Source of the DNA: Cervus elaphus
Lineage: Eukaryota; Chordata; Mammalia; Artiodactyla; Cervidae
Reading direction: 5' to 3'
DNA length: 64,000 nt
NCBI RefSeq assembly: GCF_910594005.1
Contig: NC_057848.1
Coordinates: 138,270,155-138,334,154, forward strand
The position numbers were made by a program, and so were the translations under genes. Within the stretch, counting starts at the first letter, position 1. Each line of letters opens with the position of its first letter. The notes beneath the pieces were generated by a model. The model was given only the letters and a program-made list of their open reading frames with translations, made no database searches and was not told the origin of the DNA. Positions 31,663 to 43,149 of the stretch are shown here, piece by piece.

Positions 31663-32900
31663 ACTAGGAGAGGCCTCAAGAAATGTCATGACTCTGTCTG
31701 ATTCACACCCCATTTTATTAAACAGAGGGTTTCCCTGGGCTCCCTGGTGGCTCAGATGGTAAAGACTCTGCCTGCAAAGCAGGAGACCTGGGTTCATTTC
31801 CTGGGTCGGGAAGATCCCCTGGAGAAGGGAATGGCAACCCACTCCAGTATTCTTGCCTGGAAAATCCCATGGACAGAACAGCCTGGCGGGCTACAGTCTA
31901 TGGGGTCACAAACAGCCGGACATGACTGAGCGACGAATACTTTTCACTTTTATGTATTGAACAGGTGCCTCAGGTTACAGGGGTGTAGCTGAGAGTCAGA
32001 TCTGACTTAACTCCACTTTTCACATCATCTTGGACAAGAACTTTGTATTGAGGACTTTTCAATTTCCTTCTGTGGGCAAAGATATAAACAAACCTATCTA
32101 TCTCACGAAATTGTGAGGATGAGCAAAAATGCAGGTCAGCTAGTCAGGTGAGGACGCATCAGATCTTACACTGAGACTGGCTCCCTGGTCACCTTGATGC
32201 CCAGTGCTCACGATGGCTAGGCTCCCGAACACCGCGCTTCATTGAGAGCGCTGCCAGGAAACCCTGCCCCGAGACCTTTTGAGTCTGTATTTGGGAGGTG
32301 AAGCCATTTTCGATGCCCACAGATGTTCCAAACAGGGTGTTACAGGCCTTTCTGAGCCACTGTTGTTTCTCCTTTGTCTATATACTGTTCTCTAAAGGTG
32401 AAGAATTGTTTGGGGAAGGGGGTGTTAAGCATCTGACGTGATGTGTTGTGTTGGAGACACAGAGACCTTCGACTCCCTCCAGTTTAGAGACCTAACAGTC
32501 CAGTTTGGAAAACAAAAATGGTACCATCTTTGGACCATCTCTTTAGCTCTAGTCTAGCATCCTCCTCTCTGGGCAGCTGCCTCACACAAACACATCCTCC
32601 ACTGATGGGCTTCCAGGGGGTGACCCTGCTCTTACACAAGCCACAGCTCCCTCACCACATGGGTCAGCCGGTCTCACTCCCACCCCTTATGCCTCCCGTT
32701 GCTGGTTGAAGGCTGAGGACCTGAGGACCAGCTTGGGTTTGCTTCCCACCACTGAGGGAAATGGAAAAACTTATTCCTTGTGCTTCATGTGTCCTTGAGA
32801 GATTTTTCATTCCACTCGCCATGAGAGGAAAGGGGAGGAGGATAGATATATATTATTGATGAATGTAGCCAAAGAATCAGAGTATGATGATTCAGCTCTA
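31663..32900. other. ~1.24 kb segment present in C, absent from A
   Basis: In A the bases CTCAAAACC run straight into ATCTAGAC; in C the equivalent points are 1.24 kb apart. It contains one Bov-tA SINE (31735-31945) and about 0.95 kb of mostly non-repeat-looking sequence (31950-32890). The frame at 32518-32709 is short and unsupported. Confidence 0.5.
31735..31945 (+). repeat. Bov-tA-type SINE
   Basis: GGCTCCCTGGTGGCTCAGATGG to CGGACATGACTGAGCGACG. Confidence 0.9.
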
Positions 32901-33764
32901 TCTAGACTTTTTAACTTTTGGATCTGCATTTCCACCAAGAGGAAATGCTGTGGGCTTACAGGAACTTATAACCTGTAGTCATCCAGAACTTCCTTCCTGG
33001 CTAACTAGTCAGGGTAGGCGAACTGCTATAACAAATATTCTGAGTCTTATTAGCTTAACACAGTACATTTTCACTTTCTGTTCTTACCGAGACCCAGCGT
33101 ACAATGGTGGGGCAGAGGATGGGGCTAGAGTCTCCTTATGTCATTCAAAGGATCAGGAAGGGAAACCATATGAGAAGTTCTGAGGTAACTGTGGACCCAC
33201 TCTGCAGAAGAGAAAGAAACAAAACACAAAGACATAATCAATCTAGAAGACATACAGGAAAATCTTCCAATTTCAGAAAATACCAAGCTTCTGGCATTTG
33301 GGATGTCCTTATCTTACGTGCAAGCTCCAAACCACGTATCCCAAAGACAGAAGACCACTCCCTAACTGATACACTCTGCACTCCCATTCAGAAGAGGAGA
33401 CTAATAGTGGAATGGATATCAGAACTGTAGGTCAGATCCATGGTAAACTTCAAGGCTAAAGAAATGAGTCCTTTATACCCAAATATGGATGGGCAAATAC
33501 TTACCAGATATTTGAAAGAAGTGGAAGAGATCATGATGAATAAACTGAACTATTTCTGGAGAAAAAAACAAATATACTACAGGAACCAGAGGACATTACC
33601 AAAAAATCCAAATTCATAGTCTCAGAACTGTAAAGATGACAGGGGTTTTATAAAATAGGAACAGGGTGCTATAAAAGGCAAGAATTAAAGAATAAGAGAA
33701 AGTCCTTGGAAAAAAAGTATTATGGTAAATTAAAAACTTTCTGGATGCGAAGTACTCAGCTCAA

Positions 33765-33977
33765 AGTGGCTCTGCCTCACCCTGCCTTTGATAGACAGTG
33801 GTCTCGGCCTGCCCACAGATCCCGCCCAGGGAGCCCGCCAACTCACATGACCTCTTCCTTAACCAATCTCAAGCACAGGCACTGACCCCGCCCAACAAAC
33901 GCCATTACCCCTCCAACCCAGAGCCGAACTCAGCCAGCTGCCTTCTGGCTCGGCTCCGGCTGCTCACAGCGTCCACC
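33765..33977 (+). promoter_or_regulatory. Ferritin-like copy 3 promoter/5' leader
   Basis: CCAAT box at 33863-33867 (115 bp before the ATG) and an intact CCCCGCCC box about 20 bp after it. The E-box is CACATG at 33844-33849. An upstream TATAAAA lies at 33670-33676. The frame is open upstream of the ATG back to about 33798, but only from a GTG and with no similarity to ferritin. Confidence 0.55.
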
Positions 33978-34649
33978 ATGGGAAGGTTCGAACGAGTCCG
34001 TGGGCGCCGTCGTCGGCGCCCGCGTCCCCGCCGATTCCAACCCCGCAGACGCCTCATCCGAGCCGCCATTCCCTGGTTCTTGGAGTGGCCCACCGTGCTG
34101 CCCACACCGCCCTCACAGGTGCATCAGAACTACCGCCCCGAGTGTGAGGCCGCGATCAACAGCCAGACCTCCCTGGAGTTCCACGTCTCCTTCCATTGCC
34201 GGGCTGTGGCCTTCTACCTCGACCTCAGTGATGACGTGGCCCTGAAGCATTTCTCCGGTTTCTTTTTGATCCGCTCCCACGAGCACAGCAAGACAGCCGA
34301 GAGCCTGATGTTCCTGCAGAACCAGCGTGGGGGCCGCATCTCTTTCCTCGACATCAGAAACCCCGAGAGCCAAGAGTGGGAGAGCGGGCTCCAGGCCATG
34401 CAAGACATCCTGCACCTGGAGAAGTACATCAACCAGAGCCTGCTCGACCTGCACCAGCTGGCCACCGAGAGCTGCGACGACGACCTGTGCCACTTCCTGG
34501 AGACCGGCTACCTGGACCAGCAGGTCAAGTTCATCAAGGAGCTGGAGGACCATGTCAGCAACCTGAGCAACGCGAGGTCCCCGGAAGGTGCCCTGGCAGA
34601 GTACTTCTTTGAGAAGCTCACCCTGAGTGATGGCGACAAGGAGGACTGA
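33978..34649 (+). CDS. FTHL17: Ferritin heavy-chain-like protein, copy 3, poly-Arg tail (223 aa)
   Basis: Intronless paralogue with the most basic tail of the array: 15 Arg in the first 28 residues, including a run of five at 10-14, largely CGN codons. The start is set by CCACCATGGG at 33978. The ferritin core runs from about residue 46 to 223. The ancestral initiator position is Val40 (GTG), so a core-only start is not possible there. Ferroxidase positions map to E67, C74, H103, T106, E148 and Q182: the same three losses as in other copies. Three inserted bases turn LDRDDV into LDLSDDV in the turn region between helices A and B. The tail ends in the standard KED. Family is certain; the tail could serve as a nuclear-localisation or nucleic-acid-binding segment, which is inference. 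Confidence 0.85.
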   Translation: MGRFERVRGRRRRRPRPRRFQPRRRLIRAAIPWFLEWPTVLPTPPSQVHQNYRPECEAAINSQTSLEFHVSFHCRAVAFYLDLSDDVALKHFSGFFLIRSHEHSKTAESLMFLQNQRGGRISFLDIRNPESQEWESGLQAMQDILHLEKYINQSLLDLHQLATESCDDDLCHFLETGYLDQQVKFIKELEDHVSNLSNARSPEGALAEYFFEKLTLSDGDKED

Positions 34650-34830
34650 TCCTGGACTGGACTTTGCCCTGAGACCTGGGTGAGTGCCCACGGTCACCCT
34701 GCCTGCCGTGAAGTCTGCAGTTTTGCCCTTGCAGAATAAGTTCACTTAAGTTTTCCTTCTTTCAGTGTTGCTAGTTCTTCCAGTAAACTAATTGCTTCCT
34801 AAAGAAATACAGGTCCCTGTTGATTCGCGC
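34650..34830 (+). promoter_or_regulatory. Copy 3 3'UTR with weakened polyadenylation signals
   Basis: The two hexamers that are AATAAA in copies 1 and 2 are AGTAAA (34782-34787) and AATACA (34806-34811) here. AGTAAA is a known weaker variant; mRNA 3'-end formation may be less efficient or may use a downstream site. Confidence 0.6.
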
Positions 34831-35179
34831 GTGCAAACCCTTCACCTTTCAAGTTTTAAAACAGGTATCTGGGAGTCTCTTGAGCTACCAATGCCCTGTC
34901 CACAGGAAGCTCAGCATCTCCACAGAGGGAGGGAAGAAGGGGATCCATGGGACCCTGGACAATACAAAATATACCTTCCCCTAGTAAACAATGTGGTATA
35001 TGGGGTGGGTGTGGGCGAGGTGAGGCCCTGGTCAATGTGCGTGCCTGTAAATAGATAAGCTATAAAAATATGGCCTGAAAATCATGATTGGGGTTGATCT
35101 CCAGAAATACTGAAGGGAATGGGATTGGGAAGGGAATGAAATAAAGGGTACTTCATTTTGGTTGAAGCAAATTTCTGGG

Positions 35180-35390
35180 TAGCAAGATGGGGGCCCAGGA
35201 TACTAGCATAGCAGAGTGTGGCGCTGACAAGCTCACCCTGGGCTACAATGACAATCTAAGGGTAGCAGGGCTGACTTTCCAAGACACACACTTCCTGTGG
35301 TCACCACTGTTGAGCATGGATGTTGCCCTTACAAAACATCCATGTGTGATTCTTTACTTGAATTGTACCACCCTGCGATAAAGCAGATTG
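35180..35390 (+). pseudogene. Second ferritin 3'-end relic downstream of copy 3
   Basis: ATG at 35187 opens the same 25-codon ferritin C-terminal segment (DKLTLGYND visible), but the stop is lost and the frame runs on to 35381. The 3'UTR-like part keeps ACAAAACATCCATG and TTGTACCACCCTG, close to ordinary H-ferritin 3'UTR wording. Confidence 0.62.
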
Positions 35391-36302
35391 ATAAACACTC
35401 AAAATTTACCTCAGTTGTATTGAGGGCGATTCTATATAGCTCTTCTTGGGTGAAAAATACAGGCTCATGAATGAAGGTCAATTTGTGATATTGAATATCA
35501 AGTAAAATGAATCCCTCTGAATATGAAGTCAGTGGTACTGGCTGCATTGAAGTATGTAGAGGGGGAAGGGTTGATGCTGGGATACCAGTTAGTTGGTATC
35601 ACAGCTGGTCCAGGTGAAAGACAATGGTGATTGAACTGGAGTGGAGGATAAAGAAATGAAGAGATGTAGACACACTGCAGATAGATTTGGATACATGAGC
35701 AAGGTTTCCTCATGGACCAGAGAGGAAGAGGGAGACGTGAAGAAAATCTAATTTAGCCTCGGTTGATGGAGGTGCCTTTTGAGCAATTTGGGGTCTTTTG
35801 CCAGGGACACAGTGGGGATGGAAAGTTGGAGAAGGCATGTCACGTCAAATCTGAGATGCATATTACACGTCCAAGTGGAACTGTCATGCAGGTAGCCAGA
35901 AAAATGAATCTGGAGTTCAGAGTGGATGTCAGCTTTAGAAACAGACCTATGGGAGACATCATGATGCCTATATAGGTTGTGTTGTGGTCATGGGAGTGGA
36001 AAACCTCAGTGGAGAGCGGACTGGGAGGATGGCAGAGCCCAAGCCCAGGGTAACTCACATGTAGAAGCAGGGCTGAGGTGATGAAACACCCAGAGGGGTG
36101 CTGACCTCACCTTGACCTTTAGCTCACTGCAGACTCTGCCCACCTGTGCCCACACCCCGTGGCCCCAAATCAGCCTGTTCGTGACCTCAGTGTGGCCTCC
36201 TGGGGTCGGCTTTCAGAATGGGGAGGAGACTACTTTTTCTCTTTTTGTGACTGTGCAGAAAGAAATTTTCCAGTTTAAGAAAAGATTTCTTAAAAAAATG
36301 AT
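35391..36302. other. Conserved cassette spacer (C)
   Basis: Paralogue of 7191-8085 and 15801-16678. No gene supported. Confidence 0.4.
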
Positions 36303-36450
36303 AGGGACTTCCCTGGTGGTCCATTGGTTAAGAAGCTGCCTTCCAACACATGGGATAAAGGTTCGATCTCTGGTCCGGGAATTATGATCCCACATGCCTC
36401 AGGAGAACTAAGGCCATGTGCAGCAGCAAAGACCCAGCACAGCCAAAAAA
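36303..36450 (+). repeat. tRNA-Glu-type ruminant SINE
   Basis: Paralogue of 8086-8238 and 16679-16820. Confidence 0.8.
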
Positions 36451-36747
36451 ATAAAATCTTTAATATTTTCCTCTTCTTTAAAAATTCAGCCTCTGGGTCA
36501 ACTTTATTTGATCAGATGAAATCTCTACACATGTAAAGCCTAATATTGCTTTTGCCTAACAAAAACACTCAAAATATGTTTCTTCTGTGCCTAGGTGTAT
36601 TTAACAAGGCAAAAGTTAAAATTTTACAGATCTTGCCTGTCTTATGGTCCTTGATAAGACAGGGTCCTCAGATTGACACATGCTCAATCTGAGTCTCCCT
36701 AAAGTTTGCAAACTGCTTTGAATATTTACAAATATTCACAAATATTC

Positions 36748-36945
36748 CTCCCTGTAGCTCAGATGGCATAGAATCTACCCCCAATGTGGGAGACCTGGGT
36801 CTGATCCCTGGGTCAGAAAAATCCCCTGGAGAAGGAATGGCAATCCACTCAAGTATTCTTGCCTGGAGAATTCCATGGACAGAGGAGCCTGGTGGGCTAC
36901 AATCCATGGGATCGCAGAGAGTCGGACATGACTGAGCGACTAAGT
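36748..36945 (+). repeat. Bov-tA-type SINE
   Basis: Paralogue of 17125-17328. Confidence 0.85.
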
Positions 36946-37174
36946 CTTGCTTTGAATATTTACAAATATATAAACAAGCTTGCTGTGAAGGAATTAACTT
37001 TCCCATTTCACCATGACGGCACTTGAATTTTTATTTTAAATGAGGATTAAGTCTCTTCACTTAAATTTCCAGAAAATGTGCTTGTTGCTTTGTGCTTGTT
37101 CCTTTGTGCTTAGACAACCGGGCTCTTTTCACTGTTTCTCTGCTCACATTGAGGATCTCTCCTCTTTCTTTGAT

Positions 37175-37385
37175 GGGCATTCCCTGGTGGCTCAGACGGT
37201 AAAGAATCTGCCTGCAATGCAGGAGACTGGGGTTTAGTCCCTGGGTCAGGGAGATTCCTGCGAGAAGGGAATGTCCACCCACTCCAGTGTTCTTGCCTGG
37301 AGAATTCTATAAACAGAGTAGCCTAGTGGGCTACCATCCATGGGGTCGCAAAGGGTGGGACACGACTGAGTGACTAACACTTTCA
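37175..37385 (+). repeat. Bov-tA-type SINE
   Basis: Paralogue of 8653-8862 and 17548-17740. Confidence 0.85.
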
Positions 37386-37504
37386 TTTTCCTCTCTCTGA
37401 CAATGTCTCAGATCCTACATGTGTCAATTCACGGTTCTACTCTAGATAGAAGCAAGCACCAGGTGAGAAGATGTTCCTCTTTATAACTAGAAATTGAATT
37501 TTTG

Positions 37505-37795
37505 GTTGTGCTAGGGTTTCGTTACTCACAGTCTTTGCTCTAGTTGCGGTATGTGTGTTTCTTATGGTCGTGGCTTCGCCAGTTGCACACCATGGGCTCG
37601 AGGCACTTGGACTTCAGTAGTTGAGGCACATGGGTTCAGCAGCTCTGGTTCCCCAGCTCTAGAGCACCGCTTCAGTCGTTGTGATGCACAGGCTGAGGTC
37701 TGCTGCGAAATGTGGGATCTTCCTGGATCCGAGATCAAACCCAGGTCTCCTGCTTTGGCAGAAGGAGTCTTTACTACTAAACCATGAGGGAAGCC
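37505..37795 (-). repeat. Long tRNA-derived ruminant SINE (antisense)
   Basis: Paralogue of 9015-9292 and 17855-18150. Confidence 0.7.
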
Positions 37796-37819
37796 TGAAG
37801 GTCCCTCTTAGTTTTCTGT

Positions 37820-38010
37820 TTTGAAGAAACAGTTTGGTGTCGTGGATTCTTCCACATAGATGGCATGGGTTCAGATCCCATTCCAGCCACTTACTAAATT
37901 GAGGGTATTGGAAAATGTTAATTACCTTCTCTCTGCCTCTGATTTCTCATATGTAAAATAGGGATCAAAAAACTATTGCTTAAAAGAGTAGATGGTTTAT
38001 TATATTGTAA
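37820..38010 (+). repeat. MIR-type ancient SINE
   Basis: Paralogue of 9318-9560; TGGGTTCAGATCCCATTCCAG is visible. Confidence 0.6.
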
Positions 38011-38057
38011 ATGTTTAATTTGAATTTAAACATATTTAAAATTAGTATCTTTTAAAT

Positions 38058-38405
38058 TGCCCTCAGGCAGGGCAGTATCAAATGAAACAAGTCCCCAAAG
38101 TACTAGATGACCAAAGTCAACCCAGGGCATTCGTACATATACAGTCTCCATTTTCTACCGCAGATCTTATATAATAATGCGGGAAAAAAACCATATGTAG
38201 GGCACAGCTTTCTGTATCTGCCTGAATGCCCTATTCCCTTACTGGGGGAAAAGCTAACAAAGTTAAATGCCCAAGTGACTTTCTCACTAGAAACAGTAGG
38301 TGCTGAATTACTCCTAGGTCAAACCTGCACCCTCCAAGCTGTGCTATGACAATGTAGAAACAAATTTGAACCAGAAGTCCCCAAAGAAATTCTACAAAAG
38401 GTAAG
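38058..38405 (+). mobile_element. ERV class I protease/RT relic (C)
   Basis: Third copy of 10084-10440; broken and non-functional. Confidence 0.6.
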
Positions 38406-38589
38406 AGAGGATGCTTGAGTTGAGGACAGGCCAGGAAGAGCCAAAACCACTGACCACATAGTAGGAAAACTCCAGCCCAGTGCCCAGTATAGGAACTGAA
38501 AAAGCAATAGCCTTTAAAGAGGCATGTGAACCATAAATCCTCTGAAAACCACCTTTCTTATATGCCAATTAATCTAACCGCAGTACTGT

Positions 38590-38795
38590 AGTGTTAGTCG
38601 TTCAGTCGTGTCAGACTCTACGACCTAAAGGTTGTAGCCCACCAGCCTCCTCTGTCCATGGGATTCTCCAGAAAAGAATACTGGATTGGGTGGCCATTCC
38701 CTTCTCCAGAATATCTTCCTTACCCAGTGATCGAACGTGGGTCTCCTGCATTGCAGGCAGATTCTCTACCATCTGAGGTACTAGGGAAGCCCCTT
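38590..38795 (-). repeat. Bov-tA-type SINE (antisense)
   Basis: Paralogue of SINE c with the same left and right flanks. Confidence 0.85.
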
Positions 38796-39990
38796 ATCAA
38801 ATTTACCAATATCAATAAAGTAGTTCAATACTGCCGGTATAAAAGCCAGGGGACAGAGATTATTGCTTGCATCGGATCTGAGACCCATTGACTAAATTGT
38901 ACATGATATATGTTCCATAGTGCCAAATCCTTATACTTTTGCTTACAATGTTATCCGGAGACTTTTGCTGGTCTACAATTCTGGACCTAAAAGATCCCTT
39001 TTACTGGATACGACTCAGCCCTGAGGCCTAGGAACTCTTGCCTTTTAATCAGATGATCCAGAGACTAATATGAAACAACCCTATTGTTGGATGTTGCTCC
39101 CACAAGGATCGAAGAATCCCCCACCATCTTCTCGGCAAGCCTTAGCCAAGGACTTAAGTTACTGCCAATTAAATGAGGGAGCTGTACTTCAATATATGAA
39201 TAATATACCTAATGGCTAGTAAAACAAAGGAAGCTTCAGGCCAAAATACAATCCTTACTTTCAACTTTCTAGCAGACTGGGGATATAAAGTCTCCATGGG
39301 AAAAGTGAAAACTTCTCAACCAACTGCAAAATATCTATGACAAATAAACATATTTCAAATGGAATGAAGGCATTAGAGTGACTGCATCAACCACCAGAAG
39401 GCAATCATGAGGATTCTTAGGAATGTCTGGGCTTTGTAATATGTGGATCCCTAAGTTTGGGATCATGGTAAACCCCTGTATGACGCTCTTAAAGGAAAGG
39501 ACAATGAGCCACTAAGATAGAGTGCAGAATGCCAAAAGGTCTTTCTGTACAATTCACTCAAGTCCATTCTAGCAGACCTGACCTGACAATCCAGATACGA
39601 AAATGCTTACAAATGGGAGCAGCTTCATGGACGGGGGACTCTTTGGTATGCAACAGTAAGTCATCAGGAAGTTCTAGAAGCAGAAATCCTCCTCCTGGTA
39701 TGTCTGCCCAGAAGGCAGAGCTAATAACCTGCATGAGATCCCTGCACCTTGGAGCTAGGAACAAGGTAACTCCTTATATTCATTCTAAGTACGCCTTCTC
39801 TGTGGTACAGGTATGTGGGGCCATATGGAAAGAGAGGTCTATGAACATCAGGAAGGAAAGAAGGACACAGAGGAGATCCAGGCGTTATTGGACTCTGTTA
39901 GAATGCTGGAAGAACCAACCATAGCTCACTGCCCAGGCCACCAAAAGGTGGATAGTTATATAACTAATGGAAGTAATTTGGCCCATCATG
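38796..39990 (+). mobile_element. ERV class I RT/RNase H relic (C)
   Basis: Paralogue of 19154-20345. The RNase H-like part is near 39600-39920. Stops and frameshifts throughout; several are shared with B, so decay began before duplication. Confidence 0.58.
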
Positions 39991-39999
39991 CATGCATGC

Positions 40000-40203
40000 T
40001 AAGTCACTCAGTCGTATCCAACTCTCTGCGACCGCACAGACTGTAGCCTGCTGAGCTCCTCTGTCCATGGGACTTCCCAGGCAAGCTACTGGAGTGGGCT
40101 GCCATTTCGTCCTCCAGGGATCTTCCCGACCCAGGGATCAAACCCACGTCTTTTGTGTCTCGTGACCTGGCAGGCAGGTTCTTTACCACTAGTGTCACCT
40201 GGG
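40000..40203 (-). repeat. Bov-tA-type SINE (antisense)
   Basis: Complete copy of the SINE that is truncated at 20352-20482 in B. Confidence 0.85.
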
Positions 40204-40404
40204 AAATAGTTTGGCCTGTTACCCCATAGAAAATCGGCTACAACGAAAACCCCAGGTCCTAAAGCCCTAGCACTCATCCCATGTGTGGACCTATTGCTGT
40301 TGAAGCATCAGTATTCAGTAATGGACCTAGAGAGCAGATGGATGGGGATGGTATGCTCAATATCACTAATTAGTAGGGCAGTACAAAAGGAAACTTACCA
40401 TGAG

Positions 40405-40670
40405 GGCTTCCCTAGTGACCCAGTAGTTAAGAATAAGCCTTGCAATGCGGGGGACACTGGTTCAATCCCTGGTTTGGGAAGATCTCAGATGCCGCAGAGC
40501 AACGATGCCCGCGAGCCACAGCAACTTAAACCCACGAGCCTAGAGCCCATGCTCTGCAGCAAGAGAAGCCTCCAAAATGAGAAACCCACACACCAGAGCT
40601 GGAGAGCAGCTCCCACGCAGCACAAATAGAGAAAGCCCTCACACGGCAGGGAAGACCCAGCACAGCCGAA
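40405..40670 (+). repeat. Long tRNA-derived ruminant SINE
   Basis: GGGCTTCCCTAGTGACCCAG head, GGTTCAATCCCTGG motif, GAGCAACGATGCCCGCGAGC and AGACCCAGCACAGCCGAAAT tail. Confidence 0.75.
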
Positions 40671-40671
40671 A

Positions 40672-41605
40672 TAGACAAATAAACAGACATTTCTCCAAAG
40701 AAGACATACAGACGGGCAAAAAGCTCAGGAAAGCATGCTCCATGTCGGTAATAATTAGAAAAATGCAAATCGAAACTACAATGATGTGTCACCTCACACC
40801 AGTCAGAATGGCCATCATCAGAAAACTACAAACAAGAAATGCTGGAGAGGGTGTGGTGAAAAGAGAACCCTCTTGCACTGTTGGTAGGAATGTAAATTGG
40901 TGCAGCCACAATGGAGAACAGTATGGAGGTTCCTTAAAAAGCTAAAACTACAACTACCATATGACACAGAAACCCCACTACTGGGCATATACCCTGAGAA
41001 AACCATAATTCTAAAAGAGACAGGGACCCCAATGTTCATAGCTGGACTATTCCCAATAGCCAGGACATGGAAGCAGCCTAAATGTCCACTGACACAAAAA
41101 TAGATAAACAAGATCTACATATATACAATGGAATATTACTCAGTGCTAAAAAGAAATAAAATTAGGACATTTGTAGCGATGTGGATGGACCTAGAGTCTG
41201 TCATGCAGAGTGAAGTAAGTCTGAAAGAGAAAAACAAACATGGTCTATTAATGCATTTATATGCAATCGAGGAAAATGGTATTGATGACCCAATTTGCAG
41301 GGCAGAAAGAGAAATGCAGACATAAAGAATGGCCATGTGGACATGTGGGGGAAGAGGGAGGGGGCCCGCTGCGAAAGTGGCAATGACATAGATACACTGC
41401 CAGGTGTGAAATAGCTAGCTAGTGGGAAGCGGCTATGTAGCACAGGGAGCTCAGCTCGGCGCTCTGTGATGACCTAGAGGGGTGGGATGTGGGGGTGGGA
41501 GGGAGGCTGAAGAGGGAGGGGATATATGTGTACATATAGCGCATTCACTCCGTTCTATGGCGGAAACAAACACCACATTGTAAAGCAATATACTCCGCCC
41601 TCCCA
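40672..41605 (+). mobile_element. L1 ORF2 end and 3'UTR fragment, sense
   Basis: Contains the conserved L1 ORF2 C-terminal wording (AGAATGGCCATCATCAGAAA, GTATGGAGGTTCCTTAAAAA) and a 3'UTR ending near GTAAAGCAATATACTCCGCC. 5'-truncated and interrupted by stops. Confidence 0.8.
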
Positions 41606-41930
41606 AGAGAAACGGAAACCGTGGCTTCCAGCAGCACGAGGAGTTCATATGGGCTGATTCGAGACTGGCCAATCAGCTGATTCCTCGAACCCCTTAAATT
41701 TCTCCTTCAGCCTTGGGGTGAAGAACCAGATTTGACAGCCTTGCCTGCTCTCTCCTTGCCAGCTGACCTCACGATAAAACTCTTCCTTTTCTCAAAAGCC
41801 AATCCTACAGTACGGGGTTCTATGCACATCAGGCAGCGAGCCTTTGTCGGTACTAGACACATGGTTAACCAGACACATCAAGTGACACAGACACTCATTT
41901 ACCTATTTGTTTCATCACAAATTGCTTTGT
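41606..41930 (+). mobile_element. Probable ERV LTR fragment
   Basis: GGCCAATCAGCTG (CCAAT), CCCCTTAAATTTCTCC (TATA-like), GATAAAACTCTTCC (polyA-like) and GGGTTCTATGCACATCAGGC in this order suggest U3-R-U5 of a class I LTR. It could be the 3' LTR of the ERV whose pol relic lies upstream. Confidence 0.45.
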
Positions 41931-41934
41931 TTTA

Positions 41935-42015
41935 TACCATGGGTTGTCAAACTATGGCCTGCAAGCCAAATCCAGCCCACCATCTATTGTGTTACTTTTG
42001 TAATTTGTTAAACAC
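41935..42015. mobile_element. hAT-like element fragment
   Basis: GGTTGTCAAACTATGGCCTG...CCAAATCCAGCCCACCATCT pattern, same family as 59165-59460. Confidence 0.5.
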
Positions 42016-42017
42016 TG

Positions 42018-42355
42018 TGTTTTTTGAGAGTCCCTTCGACTGCAAGGAGATCAGACCAGTCAATTCTAAAGGAGATCAACCCTGGATATTCACTGTAAGG
42101 ACTATTTCTGAAACTCCAATATTCTGGCCACCGGATGCAAAGAACTGACTCACTGGAAAACACTGGGAAATGCTGGGAAAGATGGAAGGCAAAAGGAGAA
42201 GGGCACGACAGAGGATGAGATGGTTAGATAGCATCACTGACTCAACGGTCATGAATGTCAGCAAACTCTGGGAGACAGTGGAGGAAGAGGAGCCTGACAT
42301 ATTACAATCCATGGGGTCGCAAAGAGTTGGACATGACTTACTGACTAAACACCAA
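42018..42355 (+). mobile_element. BovB (RTE) 3' fragment
   Basis: AAGGAGATCAGACCAGTCAA through CATGGGGTCGCAAAGAGTTGGACATGAC, the 3' tail of BovB, no coding frame. Confidence 0.85.
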
Positions 42356-43149
42356 TAATTTTAAGAGCAGTTTTAGGCTGATAGCAAAATTGAGAGAAAG
42401 GAACCGAGATATTCCCAGGCCACATATTCCGTGGCCCCACATATGCATAATGTATTCCACCATCAGCATGCAGCAGCAGAGTGGTTGATTTGTTACAACT
42501 GATGAACCTACAATGATACATCATAATCACCCAAACGCCATAGTTTATATTAGGATTCCTTATTGGTGGTGTAGCGTCTATGGGTTTGGACAAATGTATA
42601 GCGACATGCACCCCTGATTATAGTCATGTACAGAGTTTTCAGTGCCCTAAAAGATATCCTCTTCACCTATTCTTTCCTCCTCCCCTCTCAACCACTAGTC
42701 TGTTTACTGGCTCCATATTGCTTACATTGACATATAATTGACATACACCACTGATTTCAGGTATATAACATAATGCTTAGATATTTGTATATGTTGTGAA
42801 ATGATCCCAAGTAGTTGACATCCGTTACCATACAATAGTTACAATTTTTTTACTTGTGATAAGAGCTTTTAAGATTTACTATACTAGGAATGTCCAAATA
42901 TACTATAGTGTTATTAACTACAGGCAGCATGCCATACATTATAACCCATGACTTATAACCAGAAGATTTTATCTTTTCCCTCCGTTAACCCATTTTGCAC
43001 ACCTTGCCCCCTCACCTTTGCTCTGGCAATTACCAATCTGTCCTCTACGAGTTTTGGTTTTTAGTTGTTGTTCGTGTTTTAGACCTCACATATAAAGGAG
43101 ATCATACAGTAGCTGTCTTTGTTAGACAGATTTATTTCATTTAGCCTAA

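Noticed and set aside
33798..33977. In-frame upstream extension of copy 3
   Set aside because: It opens only with GTG, is not open in the other copies, overlaps the promoter elements and lacks protein similarity.
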